Shown here piece by piece: positions 43,518 through 51,616 of a DNA stretch of 64,000 bases. Position 1 is the stretch's first letter; each line of letters opens with the position of its first letter. The notes below the pieces were generated by a model that worked only from the letters and a program-made list of their open reading frames with translations, was not told the DNA's origin and did no database searches. A program made the position numbers and the translations under genes. This DNA comes from Maribacter spongiicola (GTDB taxonomy: Bacteria > Bacteroidota > Bacteroidia > Flavobacteriales > Flavobacteriaceae), in the NCBI RefSeq assembly GCF_004364165.1, contig NZ_SOAY01000010.1, forward strand, positions 124,001-188,000, given 5' to 3'.

Positions 43518-44570
43518 ATGACTAAAGAATCCATCCGAAAAATACTTTCTGAATTTAACCTCAACGGAAATTCATTAAAATGGACACCCCTCACTAGCGG
43601 ACTCATTAATGACACGTATTTGGTTACGGAAGATGATGACCAACAATATATACTTCAAAAGATAAATACCCAGGTGTTTAAAAATGCTAGTATTCTGATG
43701 GATAATATTCAATTTGCTTTACCTGTGCTTAAAGCAGACGATTACAGCCAAATTACTTTTCTGAATACAACTGCAGGAACCAATCATCTCATGCAGGATA
43801 ATGATTTCTGGCGGATGATGACCTACATACCCAATAGTACCACCTATAATACAACAACCGAAACCTCAACTGCCTTTGAAGCGGGATGCATTATTGGCAA
43901 GTTTCATCAGCTCTTGCTACATACAGATACTGGGCTGTTTAAAGAAACGCTACCAAAATTTCATGATCTAGTCTTTAGAAATAAAGAGTTTCAAGAAGCA
44001 CTGCAGAATGCTGATGCACAAAAAACAGAAATTGCCGACGTCGCCATTAAAAAGGCAAAGTCATTTCTCAAAGAACTTCAACATTTAGACACTACTGATT
44101 TGCCAGTTAGAATTTGCCATAACGATACAAAGCTTAATAATATCTTATTCTCTAAATCGACAAAAAAAGCATTGTGTCTTATTGACTTAGACACCATTAT
44201 GAAGGGCTATTTCTTCTATGATTTTGGTGATGCTATTAGAACTGTAGTTAACAATGCACCTGAAGATGAGCAAAACCACGAATTGATAAATTTTGATGAA
44301 TCATTGTTTAAAGCTTTTGTTGATGGTTTAGCTGATAACAGCTCATTTTTAACTGCCGCAGATAAAGATAGTTTACCATTAGGTGCCGTTTTTATGCCAT
44401 TTATTCATGGGTTACGTGCATTAACTGATTACCTAAACAATAACAGGTATTACAAAGTCACTTATGAGAATCAGAATTTAGATCGTTGTTATAGTCTCTT
44501 TAATTTTGCTGATAAGGCACTCAGCAAAAAAGATTTTATGGCAGCTTATATCGCAAAAGTCCTTGTTTAA
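43518..44570 (+). CDS. Aminoglycoside-phosphotransferase-fold sugar kinase, N-acetylhexosamine 1-kinase-like
   Basis: 350 residues. N-terminal SGLINDTYLV and YILQKIN supply the ATP-binding lobe; RICHNDTKLNNILF (H201, D203) is the catalytic loop and CLIDLDTIMKGYFFYDFGD (about 221-239) the metal site. The DLDTIM-G-DFGD text is that of NahK-type kinases, which make N-acetylhexosamine 1-phosphate. It is not an antibiotic resistance enzyme by context. It overlaps the convergent TlpA-like gene by 4 nt. Confidence 0.82.
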   Translation: MTKESIRKILSEFNLNGNSLKWTPLTSGLINDTYLVTEDDDQQYILQKINTQVFKNASILMDNIQFALPVLKADDYSQITFLNTTAGTNHLMQDNDFWRMMTYIPNSTTYNTTTETSTAFEAGCIIGKFHQLLLHTDTGLFKETLPKFHDLVFRNKEFQEALQNADAQKTEIADVAIKKAKSFLKELQHLDTTDLPVRICHNDTKLNNILFSKSTKKALCLIDLDTIMKGYFFYDFGDAIRTVVNNAPEDEQNHELINFDESLFKAFVDGLADNSSFLTAADKDSLPLGAVFMPFIHGLRALTDYLNNNRYYKVTYENQNLDRCYSLFNFADKALSKKDFMAAYIAKVLV

Positions 44571-45136
44571 TTATTTACTATTAATCCATCTATCAACTTG
44601 CGCACTTTAGCGCTATTCCAATCTGCGGCACCGGTTTCTTTTATGACGATTTTTCCTGTAGTACCAATTACATAATTAGTGGGGATGCTATTTTCTTGTA
44701 ATATTTCGGGAGCTTGCATTTGTGGAAAATAAATAGGTAGTTCATAACCTCTCTTTTCAATAAACCGCTGCACTCTTTCTGGTTCTTCTTGAGTCAGTAA
44801 TATAAAATTGACATTGTCTCCGTAGTCTTTATACAATTCTTGAATTCCTGGTAATTCTGCAATACATGGGGGACACCAAGTTGCCCAATAACTAATAAAA
44901 GTAACCTTGCCTTTACCTATCAATATGCTTTGAGTTTCACCCTGTAAATCAACAACAGCATATTGAAACGGAGTAACCATATTCTGGTCTTCTTCATCTT
45001 CAATACTGGGTGACCAAATTACTACTTTCAGTTTATTGACGGCAACCTGAATTGGTGTTCTTGTTTGCGGAATTATCAACAACAAAATGAACACCACAAA
45101 TAGGATATCACTGATTTTAAATTTTCGCTTTTTCAT
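44567..45136 (-). CDS. TlpA-family membrane-anchored thioredoxin
   Basis: 189 residues. An N-terminal anchor (about residues 9-23) is followed by a thioredoxin fold with ATWCPPC (C88, C91), and the cis-proline segment SIPTNYVIG. It reduces or oxidises disulfides in the periplasm. It stands alone. Confidence 0.9.
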   Translation of the reverse strand: MKKRKFKISDILFVVFILLLIIPQTRTPIQVAVNKLKVVIWSPSIEDEEDQNMVTPFQYAVVDLQGETQSILIGKGKVTFISYWATWCPPCIAELPGIQELYKDYGDNVNFILLTQEEPERVQRFIEKRGYELPIYFPQMQAPEILQENSIPTNYVIGTTGKIVIKETGAADWNSAKVRKLIDGLIVNN

Positions 45137-45267
45137 GTGATATGTGGGTCGAAATACTTGGTGATTGTTTACGGAAATTTTAATTTCACAAACAAAATAA
45201 CACTATTTTACCTCTTTAATATATAATACAGCCTATAAAAAATAATATTGTTCAAATTATAGCGTGG

Positions 45268-45456
45268 TTATGAATTCTTTCGTTCTTTTAAATATCCATT
45301 CAAAACAACACCAAACAAGGCAAGCCAAAGTAAACGGAAAACCCAAATATTCATATCAATTCCAAAAAATTGACCTGTATCGCTGTCTCCAACAAAACTA
45401 TATGCTATTTCAATTATCGCTATGACCATTCCAACAATTGATAATATTTTTTTCAT
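45268..45456 (-). CDS. Small two-helix membrane protein
   Basis: 62 residues with two hydrophobic helices (about 2-20 and 38-55) and a charged end KERKNS. It follows the 80-residue membrane protein by 36 nt on the same strand. Unrecognised; size and topology are the only evidence. Confidence 0.55.
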   Translation of the reverse strand: MKKILSIVGMVIAIIEIAYSFVGDSDTGQFFGIDMNIWVFRLLWLALFGVVLNGYLKERKNS

Positions 45457-45492
45457 AATTCTGATTTTGTATTCTTATTAAATAGCTAAATC

Positions 45493-45735
45493 TTATTTTC
45501 TGGAATCTAACTCCTTTTTTAGCGCATTCATATTCTTTACATTTAAAGGTATAATTACTGATAACGCTAACGGAACTGCCAATAAAGGAGTAAGCCCATC
45601 TTGTATAGAAACGTATATAAAAAAGAATAAAACTCCAGTTAATACAATTGCCAAAAGCCACACCATAGTTTTTGCAGCAGTATGTTTTTTGAGCAGTTCT
45701 TCTGTACTCAATTTAGAGAGCGATTCTTGATTCAT
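45493..45735 (-). CDS. Small two-helix membrane protein with charged N-terminus
   Basis: 80 residues beginning MNQESLSKLSTEELLKKHT, then helices at about 24-44 and 50-65 and a basic/acidic end. Short proteins opening with 'L-x-K-L-S-x-EEL-x-KK' are common in Bacteroidota, but their role is unknown. It probably forms a unit with the 62-residue protein. The overlapping frame at 45410-45661 is a shadow. Confidence 0.65.
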   Translation of the reverse strand: MNQESLSKLSTEELLKKHTAAKTMVWLLAIVLTGVLFFFIYVSIQDGLTPLLAVPLALSVIIPLNVKNMNALKKELDSRK

Positions 45736-45815
45736 ATTTGATAACTTAAATTTATATCACCAGGTTCCTTTCTCCTATAAATCTAAGAAAGCTGCTGCTG
45801 AAACGTCAAGAAAAT

Positions 45816-46085
45816 CTAAACTGATTCCTCTTCTTTAGACTTGTTGTATTTAGTGAACTCAACCTTTTTATCTTCTAAGATTTTATAGAACCTACGGTGA
45901 CTAATTTTAAGGTCTTTCGTAATTTGAGCTACCTTTTTCTTTTTCTTCTTGTAAAGTTTGATCTCTGCAGTTACGGCTTTGTTGAAGTAATATTTATGAA
46001 GCGCCTCAACAACCTCTAGTTCTGTTTTTCCGTTAGTGCTAACCAACCGGTCTATTTCAGATTTTATTTCTTGTAAGCCTTTCAT
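45816..46085 (-). CDS. Small helix-turn-helix-like protein
   Basis: 89 residues, all helical and highly basic in the middle (KLYKKKKKKVAQITKDLKISHRRFYKILEDKK, about residues 41-72). The stretch VAQITKDLKISHRRFYKILE reads like a helix-turn-helix, as in small transcription regulators. It lies 8 nt downstream of a 58-residue protein and is co-transcribed with it. Family not recognised. Confidence 0.6.
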   Translation of the reverse strand: MKGLQEIKSEIDRLVSTNGKTELEVVEALHKYYFNKAVTAEIKLYKKKKKKVAQITKDLKISHRRFYKILEDKKVEFTKYNKSKEEESV

Positions 46086-46093
46086 ATAGATAC

Positions 46094-46270
46094 TTATTTT
46101 TCAGGCACAGCAGCTGAGAACTTATTAATAAGGTCAGCATACTTATCTAAATCTTCTAGAGAATGATTGCCATAATCATTAACAATGTCGAACTTTATAT
46201 TGTTGTTCGCCAAAAAAGTGGCTACTCTTTCAAGCTCTTCGGGGGAACCTTTAATCTCAATTTTTGCCAT
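46094..46270 (-). CDS. Small acidic protein, partner of the HTH-like protein
   Basis: 58 residues from the preferred ATG at 46270 (an upstream ATG at 46279 adds MLI). AKIEIKGSPEELERVATFLANNN suggests a beta-alpha fold with a helical second half. No family recognised. Together with the basic HTH-like protein it resembles a two-gene regulatory pair. Confidence 0.55.
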   Translation of the reverse strand: MAKIEIKGSPEELERVATFLANNNIKFDIVNDYGNHSLEDLDKYADLINKFSAAVPEK

Positions 46271-46339
46271 TATTAACAAATGCGTTTTACGTAGTGTTGC
46301 CTAAATTTAATACTATTCTTTGAATTTGGTACGGTAAAA

Positions 46340-46356
46340 TATGCCGCCAAGGCATA
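46340..46356. promoter_or_regulatory. Inverted repeat upstream of the small two-gene unit
   Basis: TATGCC-N5-GGCATA is a perfect 6-bp inverted repeat, flanked by GGTA and TACC that extend the symmetry with a 3-base asymmetry. It lies 70 nt before the start at 46270 and could be an operator for the HTH-like protein. Confidence 0.35.
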
Positions 46357-46814
46357 TACCTATTAAAGTTAATTGATTTTTTAGAATTTTCGCTGATACA
46401 CTGCTAAATCAACAGATTTTCTTAAAACTAAGCTTTAGTGTTTTGCTTGAATGGGGTAATTGAAGTATAAGAAGTCTTGTCTCGGACGGACATCAATAAA
46501 AAAGCCCAATAATAAATAGCAACACTAATGAATTCTGGGGGAACTTTAGTTTACCAATATTAAGGGCTATTTCAATTTAATATTTAATTAGGAAATACAA
46601 AAATCAGTTTTTTGAATTTAATTGAAGTTTACAAGATATAAACTACTTAAAAACCAAGAAAGCAGCCTTTTAGGCCGCTTTCTATTATCTAAAAAAATAT
46701 TTTAAAAAGAAAAATTCGTTTTTACATTTGCAAGGTATTTCTACTAAATAATTATCGAAGCTTACATCAAATATTTCTACTGCGCCTGAATATTATTAGT
46801 TTTTTAGTATTTAA
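46357..46814. other. Gene-free stretch with one hairpin
   Basis: No frame of useful length on either strand. A loose inverted repeat AGCCC...GGGCT spans 46503-46568, and the terminator described separately lies at 46657. No tRNA or known RNA family recognised. Confidence 0.45.
46657..46683 (-). terminator. Hairpin terminator after the M14 peptidase gene
   Basis: AGAAAGCAGCC / GGCCGCTTTCT pair over 11 positions with one mismatch and a 5-nt loop, about 130 nt downstream of the peptidase stop. Confidence 0.45.
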
Positions 46815-49430
46815 CTATTCTGCAGCTCCTTCAAAAATGGAGTTGAAAATAAGCTTATACGTTCCTCTTGGTTGTGCCCTAAACTGTGGTCTGAATGCAA
46901 ATAACACCACAGCGCCTTTTCCATATTTCGCTTTTACCATAGCCGGTTTTTTAGCTATATACTTTTTCTCGCCCATTGCCCAGCCACTCATCAACAAATC
47001 TTTCTCTGCATAATTGGCTATTACCTCAACTTCTGGTAACGGTGCATCTTTAATGTCTTCTGTACCACCTTCCCCTTTTTTACTTTGCTTATCAATAACA
47101 AAAGCTCGACTCTTATTGAACGAAACCGCAACCGTGTCTTGCATACCAAATGCTAATGGATGTGTAGTATCTATGCCTGTTTTAATCAATGAACCCGGGA
47201 TAAAGAACTCTGTACTCTCTGTGCCTTCAGTCGCATCTTTTAATGGTAAACCAAATTGCTCTATGACATAGTTACTTGCTTCATCAAAAGCCAATAACGT
47301 ACCTCCGTTTTTTACATAATTGCTCAATGCCAATGATCCTTCTAAACCAATGCCACCAGTAAATTTCACTGGCATGGACAAAGCTGAATTGCCATGTAAA
47401 ATTGATTTTGGTCGTTGCGACGGTAATATTAAAACATCATACTGAGATAAATCTTTTGTTTGAATGTCTTTATCGTGAAGGGTATCGGTTTCGAACGAAT
47501 ATTCATCCATTATAAAACGAGTCCATCCTTCATCCATATTAGAAACCCACGACTTGTACAATCCTACTTTAGGCGCATGTACTTTCGTTAGTTCTACTTT
47601 AGGTTCTGCGGATAATCCTATTACTTCTAAACCATATTCAGCTGCCAAATCTTCAACAGAAGCGCTACCGCCAGAGACGATATAAGCACCTGCCGGATAT
47701 GTTGTTTTCCCCGATTTGAAGGATGCCTTTGTTTTATACGCCGTACCACCTGCTTTTAATACTTTATTGGTGACAATGACAGATGCGTTAGTGTTGGCAC
47801 TTAGTAAATATCCGAAGGAAGCATTCCCCTTTACATCACCTTCATAATATGATGCTTCGTCTAATACCTTTTCAGTTGCTACCTCAAAAGGCTCTGCAAT
47901 TTTATCAACCGCAATTCCCATTTGCATAGGCAATGTCCAACCTGCTAAGTCATATGGAGTATCTGGTGGTCCACCTGGGTATTGAAAACGTGTTGGGTAA
48001 TTTTGCTTCTCTAACAAATCCATCAAATAAGGTCTAAACGCTTGTGCCGTATAAATTACATAAGCACCTTTTTCATATTTCTTTCCGTTGACTTCAAAAC
48101 TTTTGGTTGTTTTTTCAATTTCGATTCCGCCTTTAAGCAAAACGTTTACCAAGTTTACAGACTCAAAAGCATCCCATTGATCTTTCCCGATTATGTAAGC
48201 AAACGGACCTCCTTCTTTCGACTTTTCAATTGCCGAAGCTCCCATTTTGTAAATGTTGTACAGGTAATTGCTCTTACGGTCTGCTGCTAAGTCTAGCGTT
48301 GCCCAAGTTGCAGTCAACATATAATCTACAGCATCGCGAAAATGAGATTCGCCACCTTTCCATGGGTCCGGGTACATAATATCTGTACCATCGGTTGGTG
48401 TGCCACCAGCAACGGTTTTAGGTAATTTCTCTGGATCATAGAATCTTGGTGTTGGTGATGTATGTCCGGTCTCCGTTAAAATTCCGATCATATTATGGTA
48501 GTATGGCACTGTACGCCCACCGCCGTTCCAGAACATGGTATAGAAATTATCGGCAATTGCACCTGGCATATTCTCTAATGAAAATCTTTTGGTCATTGCA
48601 GAACCTAGCTCACTTACACCTGCAGTAATCGCTGGGTGAATTCTTGGGTTTACTGGATCTGCATATGGTGGTAATGATATTTTTGTCCAAGATGGTGAAG
48701 ATTGGTGGTGGTTATACACGATCTGCGGATACCACTCATTGTACAATATCTTAGTAACATTATACGTCTCTGGCATGGTATTCATGAACCAGTCTCGGTT
48801 GTTATCATGACCCATGTAGTAGTGATATAAAATTGGAGGTCGCGATGTTTCATAAGCGGTGCCTAAGTTCTTTTTGTACCAATCAACAACAATATCTAAC
48901 CCATCAGGATTCATTACAGGCATCAATATCGTAATGACATTCTCCCTGATTTTTTTCATTTCTGTAGTTTCTGATGTGGTCAAAGTATACGCCAGTTCAG
49001 ATGTCATTTGCCCATGCGCCAATTCGGTAGAGTGCATACCGCCATCGATCCAAACCACAGCTTTACCTTCTTCAGATAGTTTCATAGCCTCGTCATTTGA
49101 AACCTGAACACGAGCTAGTTTAGTACTAATGTCTTTCCATTTGTCTAAATCTTTAAGGTTCTCTTCGCTAGAAATAAATAAGATGTACATTTTTCTACCC
49201 AATACGGTAGTTCCGATTTCTACTTTTTTAACGCGTTCAGAAGAAGCGTCTAGTTTAGAAAGGTAGTCTTCAATTTGGCTGTAGTCTGCCAGTTTATAAT
49301 CGGCACCAACCTTAAAACCATATACATCTTCGGGAGTAGGTACGGTTTGTGCCATCGTCAGAGATATGCACGAACTAGATAGTAGGAGCGCCATTAAGAC
49401 GAACTTGTAGCATTTAAATTTTAAAATCAT
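46815..49430 (-). CDS. Secreted M14-family zinc carboxypeptidase
   Basis: 871 residues with a signal peptide (cleavage near LTMAQ). The M14 zinc ligands are visible as HSTE (H133, E136) in GGMHSTELAHG and a later histidine in VYNHHQSS; the family asparagine/arginine region NNRDWFMN follows. The C-terminal half (about 420-871) holds a GATase-like/ThuA-style fold (QYDVLILPSQRP, GGTLLAFDEAS). Peptidase target unknown; it is likely periplasmic or secreted. Confidence 0.88.
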   Translation of the reverse strand: MILKFKCYKFVLMALLLSSSCISLTMAQTVPTPEDVYGFKVGADYKLADYSQIEDYLSKLDASSERVKKVEIGTTVLGRKMYILFISSEENLKDLDKWKDISTKLARVQVSNDEAMKLSEEGKAVVWIDGGMHSTELAHGQMTSELAYTLTTSETTEMKKIRENVITILMPVMNPDGLDIVVDWYKKNLGTAYETSRPPILYHYYMGHDNNRDWFMNTMPETYNVTKILYNEWYPQIVYNHHQSSPSWTKISLPPYADPVNPRIHPAITAGVSELGSAMTKRFSLENMPGAIADNFYTMFWNGGGRTVPYYHNMIGILTETGHTSPTPRFYDPEKLPKTVAGGTPTDGTDIMYPDPWKGGESHFRDAVDYMLTATWATLDLAADRKSNYLYNIYKMGASAIEKSKEGGPFAYIIGKDQWDAFESVNLVNVLLKGGIEIEKTTKSFEVNGKKYEKGAYVIYTAQAFRPYLMDLLEKQNYPTRFQYPGGPPDTPYDLAGWTLPMQMGIAVDKIAEPFEVATEKVLDEASYYEGDVKGNASFGYLLSANTNASVIVTNKVLKAGGTAYKTKASFKSGKTTYPAGAYIVSGGSASVEDLAAEYGLEVIGLSAEPKVELTKVHAPKVGLYKSWVSNMDEGWTRFIMDEYSFETDTLHDKDIQTKDLSQYDVLILPSQRPKSILHGNSALSMPVKFTGGIGLEGSLALSNYVKNGGTLLAFDEASNYVIEQFGLPLKDATEGTESTEFFIPGSLIKTGIDTTHPLAFGMQDTVAVSFNKSRAFVIDKQSKKGEGGTEDIKDAPLPEVEVIANYAEKDLLMSGWAMGEKKYIAKKPAMVKAKYGKGAVVLFAFRPQFRAQPRGTYKLIFNSIFEGAAE

Positions 49431-49736
49431 CTTGAGTTAGTTTGAATTGAACAGTAATTTAAACAAATGGAAATAGAAAAATAAATTCTTAAAAGAGTAA
49501 AATAGGAAAACTTGCTAATTTTTTATTGTTGGTAATTTAAACCTACTTCTCTTGCCAAATAATTAAACTATTCTGCACATAGATTTTATTTTTGTTAGAA
49601 TTACATCACACTCAAAATAAATAGTACTCATATAGAGCACCATTCTTATTAATACGACAAACTTAATTATTGGTGTTTTCCTATTTTTATTGAAAATTAT
49701 CCTTGATTTATTCAGGACTACAACTAATATGGTGCT
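49431..49736. other. Gene-free stretch
   Basis: A/T-rich bases between two divergent genes; only weak, unconvincing frames. Nothing recognised. Confidence 0.45.
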
Positions 49737-50048
49737 ATGAGTAATGAAAGCTACAGAATTTGTCAAAATTGCGGGACCGTAAACTTAAATCGCGATTATT
49801 GTGAGAACTGCGGAAATATTATAAACATCAACCTTAAAAGAAGGTTAGAACGTGAGAAAAAGAACAAGGAAAAGTTGGCTTCTATAAAGGTGAAAGAAAA
49901 AAACGATATCACTTTATTTTTTGAAAATGCGAAGGTTCATGAAAACATTTTTATTCGCTATATCTCTCGCTTTTTTTATTCTATTTGGATCGTAGTACTC
50001 GCCATAGGTTCTTTTTTAGCTTTAGTCTTCGGCTATATTGCCGCTTAG
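49737..50048 (+). CDS. Zinc-ribbon protein with C-terminal membrane helix
   Basis: 103 residues. CQNCGTVN...CENCG (C9, C12, C22, C25) forms a zinc ribbon, followed by a lysine-rich coiled stretch and one helix near the C-terminus (about 79-102). Similar zinc-ribbon tail-anchored proteins are widespread with no clear role. The next gene follows after 8 nt. Confidence 0.75.
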   Translation: MSNESYRICQNCGTVNLNRDYCENCGNIININLKRRLEREKKNKEKLASIKVKEKNDITLFFENAKVHENIFIRYISRFFYSIWIVVLAIGSFLALVFGYIAA

Positions 50049-50056
50049 CTTATCAA

Positions 50057-50464
50057 ATGTTTTTGTTAGATTTCCTTCTTAAAATGTTCAAAACCATCGT
50101 AAAGAAATATTATTTTCCCGTATTTATAATTACTGGACTCTTAGTATACCTGCTCCAACGCTATAATGCTGATATTCCAACACTTATAAACAATTATCTG
50201 AACGATTTTTTGTGTATGCCCATTGTTCTCAAAATAGGTCTCTTCAGTATCCGATATATAAAATCTGACGAACACATAGTACTCCCTTTGCCGCTACAAA
50301 TTATAACGACCTTCCTATTCATAATTTATTTTGAGGTGGTACTTCCTAGTTATAATGAGCGGTACACGGCAGATATTTTAGATGTTGCTGCCTATTCCCT
50401 AGGGCTCATTTTATTTATAGGCATTGAAGGATTTCAGAAAGACAATTTTAGTGCAGATAATTAA
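50057..50464 (+). CDS. Small polytopic membrane protein
   Basis: 135 residues from ATG 50057 (an alternative is 50084). About four helices; the motif YTADILDVAAYSLG (about 105-118) recalls VanZ-like or the small 'magnesium citrate secondary transporter' annotations of flavobacteria. No active-site residues are evident. Co-transcribed with the zinc-ribbon protein. Confidence 0.65.
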   Translation: MFLLDFLLKMFKTIVKKYYFPVFIITGLLVYLLQRYNADIPTLINNYLNDFLCMPIVLKIGLFSIRYIKSDEHIVLPLPLQIITTFLFIIYFEVVLPSYNERYTADILDVAAYSLGLILFIGIEGFQKDNFSADN

Positions 50465-50553
50465 GATTAATAGCTAAATTACCTATTGATGAATACTAAT
50501 TTATTCTGAACCCATGCTATAAACTATTACAAGAAGTTCGTTCTACAATATAA

Positions 50554-50589
50554 AAAACTACATTAAATCAAATGATCTAATGGAGTTTT
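50554..50589 (-). repeat. Distal copy of the tRNA-end hairpin
   Basis: AAAACTACATTAAATCA and TGATCTAATGGAGTTTT form a degenerate copy of the terminator at 51368, placed next to the third tRNA-derived end. Confidence 0.65.
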
Positions 50590-50593
50590 AAAA

Positions 50594-50657
50594 GTGGTCC
50601 CACCTATCCAAAAGTTGACCACCTGTCACAATAGTTATCGGGAGAGGTCAGGTGTTC
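50594..50657 (-). repeat. Distal tRNA-derived remnant
   Basis: Keeps the acceptor end GTGGTCCCACCT (50594-50605), the anticodon/variable block GACCACCTG (50617-50625) and GGTCAGGTG (50646-50654) of the intact tRNA. The anticodon loop is replaced by a decayed palindrome (50626-50643) and the T-arm is lost. Confidence 0.7.
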
Positions 50658-50946
50658 TTCATCTCACAAAATATCTTATCTCGTAGCTCGGCATATTTAG
50701 CCAAGTTCCGAATGTAAACACTGCTCTTCATTGATTTTATTTTCGTTCTAGTCGAATTGCATGGGCATAATCATCGCAATCAATCTTTAAAAACAAAACC
50801 CAATCTTGTGTGATAGAAGTAAACCTTTTTGTACCATAAGTACCTGCATTGTGATTTTCAATACGTTGTTCTAAATCTTCATGGCATGCACCGTTATAGA
50901 ATTTATTGAGTGCTTTACTGTGGAGAATGTAAGTATGTGAAGACAT
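50648..50946 (-). pseudogene. Frameshifted GIY-YIG nuclease copy
   Basis: Near-identical to the intact copy at 51055-51354 but 299 rather than 300 nt. One T is missing from a T-run (TATTTTCG against TATTTTTCG near 50739-50745), which stops translation after RLERK at 50737. Reading past the loss restores the rest of the protein and ends at the same place, an ACCTGA that belongs to a tRNA remnant. The YIG motif has also changed to YNG. Confidence 0.8.
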
Positions 50947-50957
50947 GATTGGAAATA

Positions 50958-50997
50958 AAAAAACCCCTTTAAATCTAGTGATTTTAAAGGAGTTTTA
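50958..50997 (-). repeat. Middle copy of the tRNA-end hairpin
   Basis: AACCCCTTTAAATC...TGATTTTAAAGGAGTT, an imperfect version of the 51368 terminator, adjacent to the second tRNA-derived end. Confidence 0.6.
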
Positions 50998-51000
50998 TAT

Positions 51001-51064
51001 GTGGTCCCACCTTACTTAAAGGAAGACCACCTGTCCCGATAGCTATCGGGAGAGTCAGGTGCTC
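51001..51064 (-). repeat. tRNA-derived remnant with palindrome in place of the anticodon
   Basis: GTGGTCCCACCT (51001-51012), GACCACCTG (51025-51033) and GAGTCAGGTGCTC (51052-51064) are identical to parts of the intact tRNA at 51409. Between the last two blocks the anticodon bases are replaced by TCCCGATAGCTATCGGGA (51034-51051), an 18-bp perfect palindrome. Confidence 0.8.
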
Positions 51065-51354
51065 CTGGTTTCATTATATATTTTATCTCGTAGCTCGGCA
51101 TATTTAGTCAAGTTCCAAATGTAAACACTGCTTTTCATGGATTTTATTTTTCGTTCTAGTCGAATTGCATGGGCATAATCATCGCAATCAATCTTTAAAA
51201 ACAAAATCCAATCTTGTGTGATAGAAGTAAAACTTTTTGTACCATAAGTACCTGCATTGTGATTTTCAATACGTTGTTCTAAATCTTCATGGCATGCACC
51301 GATATAGAATTTATTGAGTGCTTTACTATGTAGAATGTAAGTGAATGAGGACAT
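51055..51354 (-). CDS. Small GIY-YIG nuclease-family protein
   Basis: 99 residues, the usual length of stand-alone GIY-YIG domains. TYILHS (residues 5-10) and KFYIG (15-19) are the two namesake strands; EDLEQRIENHN carries the catalytic Arg and RLERKIK the metal-binding Glu. Such domains cut DNA through a single Mg2+. The stop codon TGA and the last residues RST come from the tRNA remnant, so gene and tRNA fragment are fused at the sequence level. It lies 54 nt downstream of an intact tRNA gene. Confidence 0.85.
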   Translation of the reverse strand: MSSFTYILHSKALNKFYIGACHEDLEQRIENHNAGTYGTKSFTSITQDWILFLKIDCDDYAHAIRLERKIKSMKSSVYIWNLTKYAELRDKIYNETRST

Positions 51355-51367
51355 GCCTAAAAATAAA

Positions 51368-51403
51368 AAAACTCCATTAAATCAAATGATTTAATGGAGT
51401 TTT
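51368..51403 (-). terminator. Terminator of the tRNA gene
   Basis: A perfect 14-bp stem ACTCCATTAAATCA / TGATTTAATGGAGT with AA loop, extended by A/T pairs, starts 6 nt after the tRNA. Copies recur at 50958 and 50554. Confidence 0.75.
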
Positions 51404-51408
51404 AAATG

Positions 51409-51482
51409 TGGTCCCACCTGGACTCGAACCAGGGACCACCTGATTATGAGTCAGGTGCTCTAACCAGCTGAGCTATAGGACC
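51409..51482 (-). tRNA. tRNA with CAU anticodon (elongator Met or Ile2)
   Basis: 74 nt, full cloverleaf: acceptor GGTCCTA/TGGGACC, D-arm GCTC...GAGC, anticodon stem CCTGA/TCAGG with loop CTCATAA, T-arm CCTGG-TTCGAGT-CCAGG. The CCA end is not encoded. The loop is shared by elongator tRNA-Met and the lysidine-modified tRNA-Ile2; the sequence resembles E. coli tRNA-Ile2 somewhat more, but I cannot decide. Confidence 0.95.
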
Positions 51483-51616
51483 GGTAACAATTCTATGTGT
51501 TGTTCTGTAAAATCATATTTAGATTTAAACCGGTGCTCAAACCAGTTATTACAAAACCCGCGAATTGCGGATGCAATATTACTACTTATTTTTAACTGTC
51601 ACAAACAAAATAAAGC

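Noticed and set aside
43518-44570. Aminoglycoside resistance gene
   Set aside because: Motifs fit NahK-type sugar kinases (DLDTIM-G-DFGD) rather than resistance phosphotransferases, and no mobile context exists.
45410-45661. 83-residue frame overlapping two small membrane protein genes
   Set aside because: Its two ends lie inside better frames in a different phase and its composition is not protein-like.
49563-49766. 67-residue minus-strand frame upstream of the zinc-ribbon gene
   Set aside because: No family features; overlaps the start of a convincing plus-strand gene.
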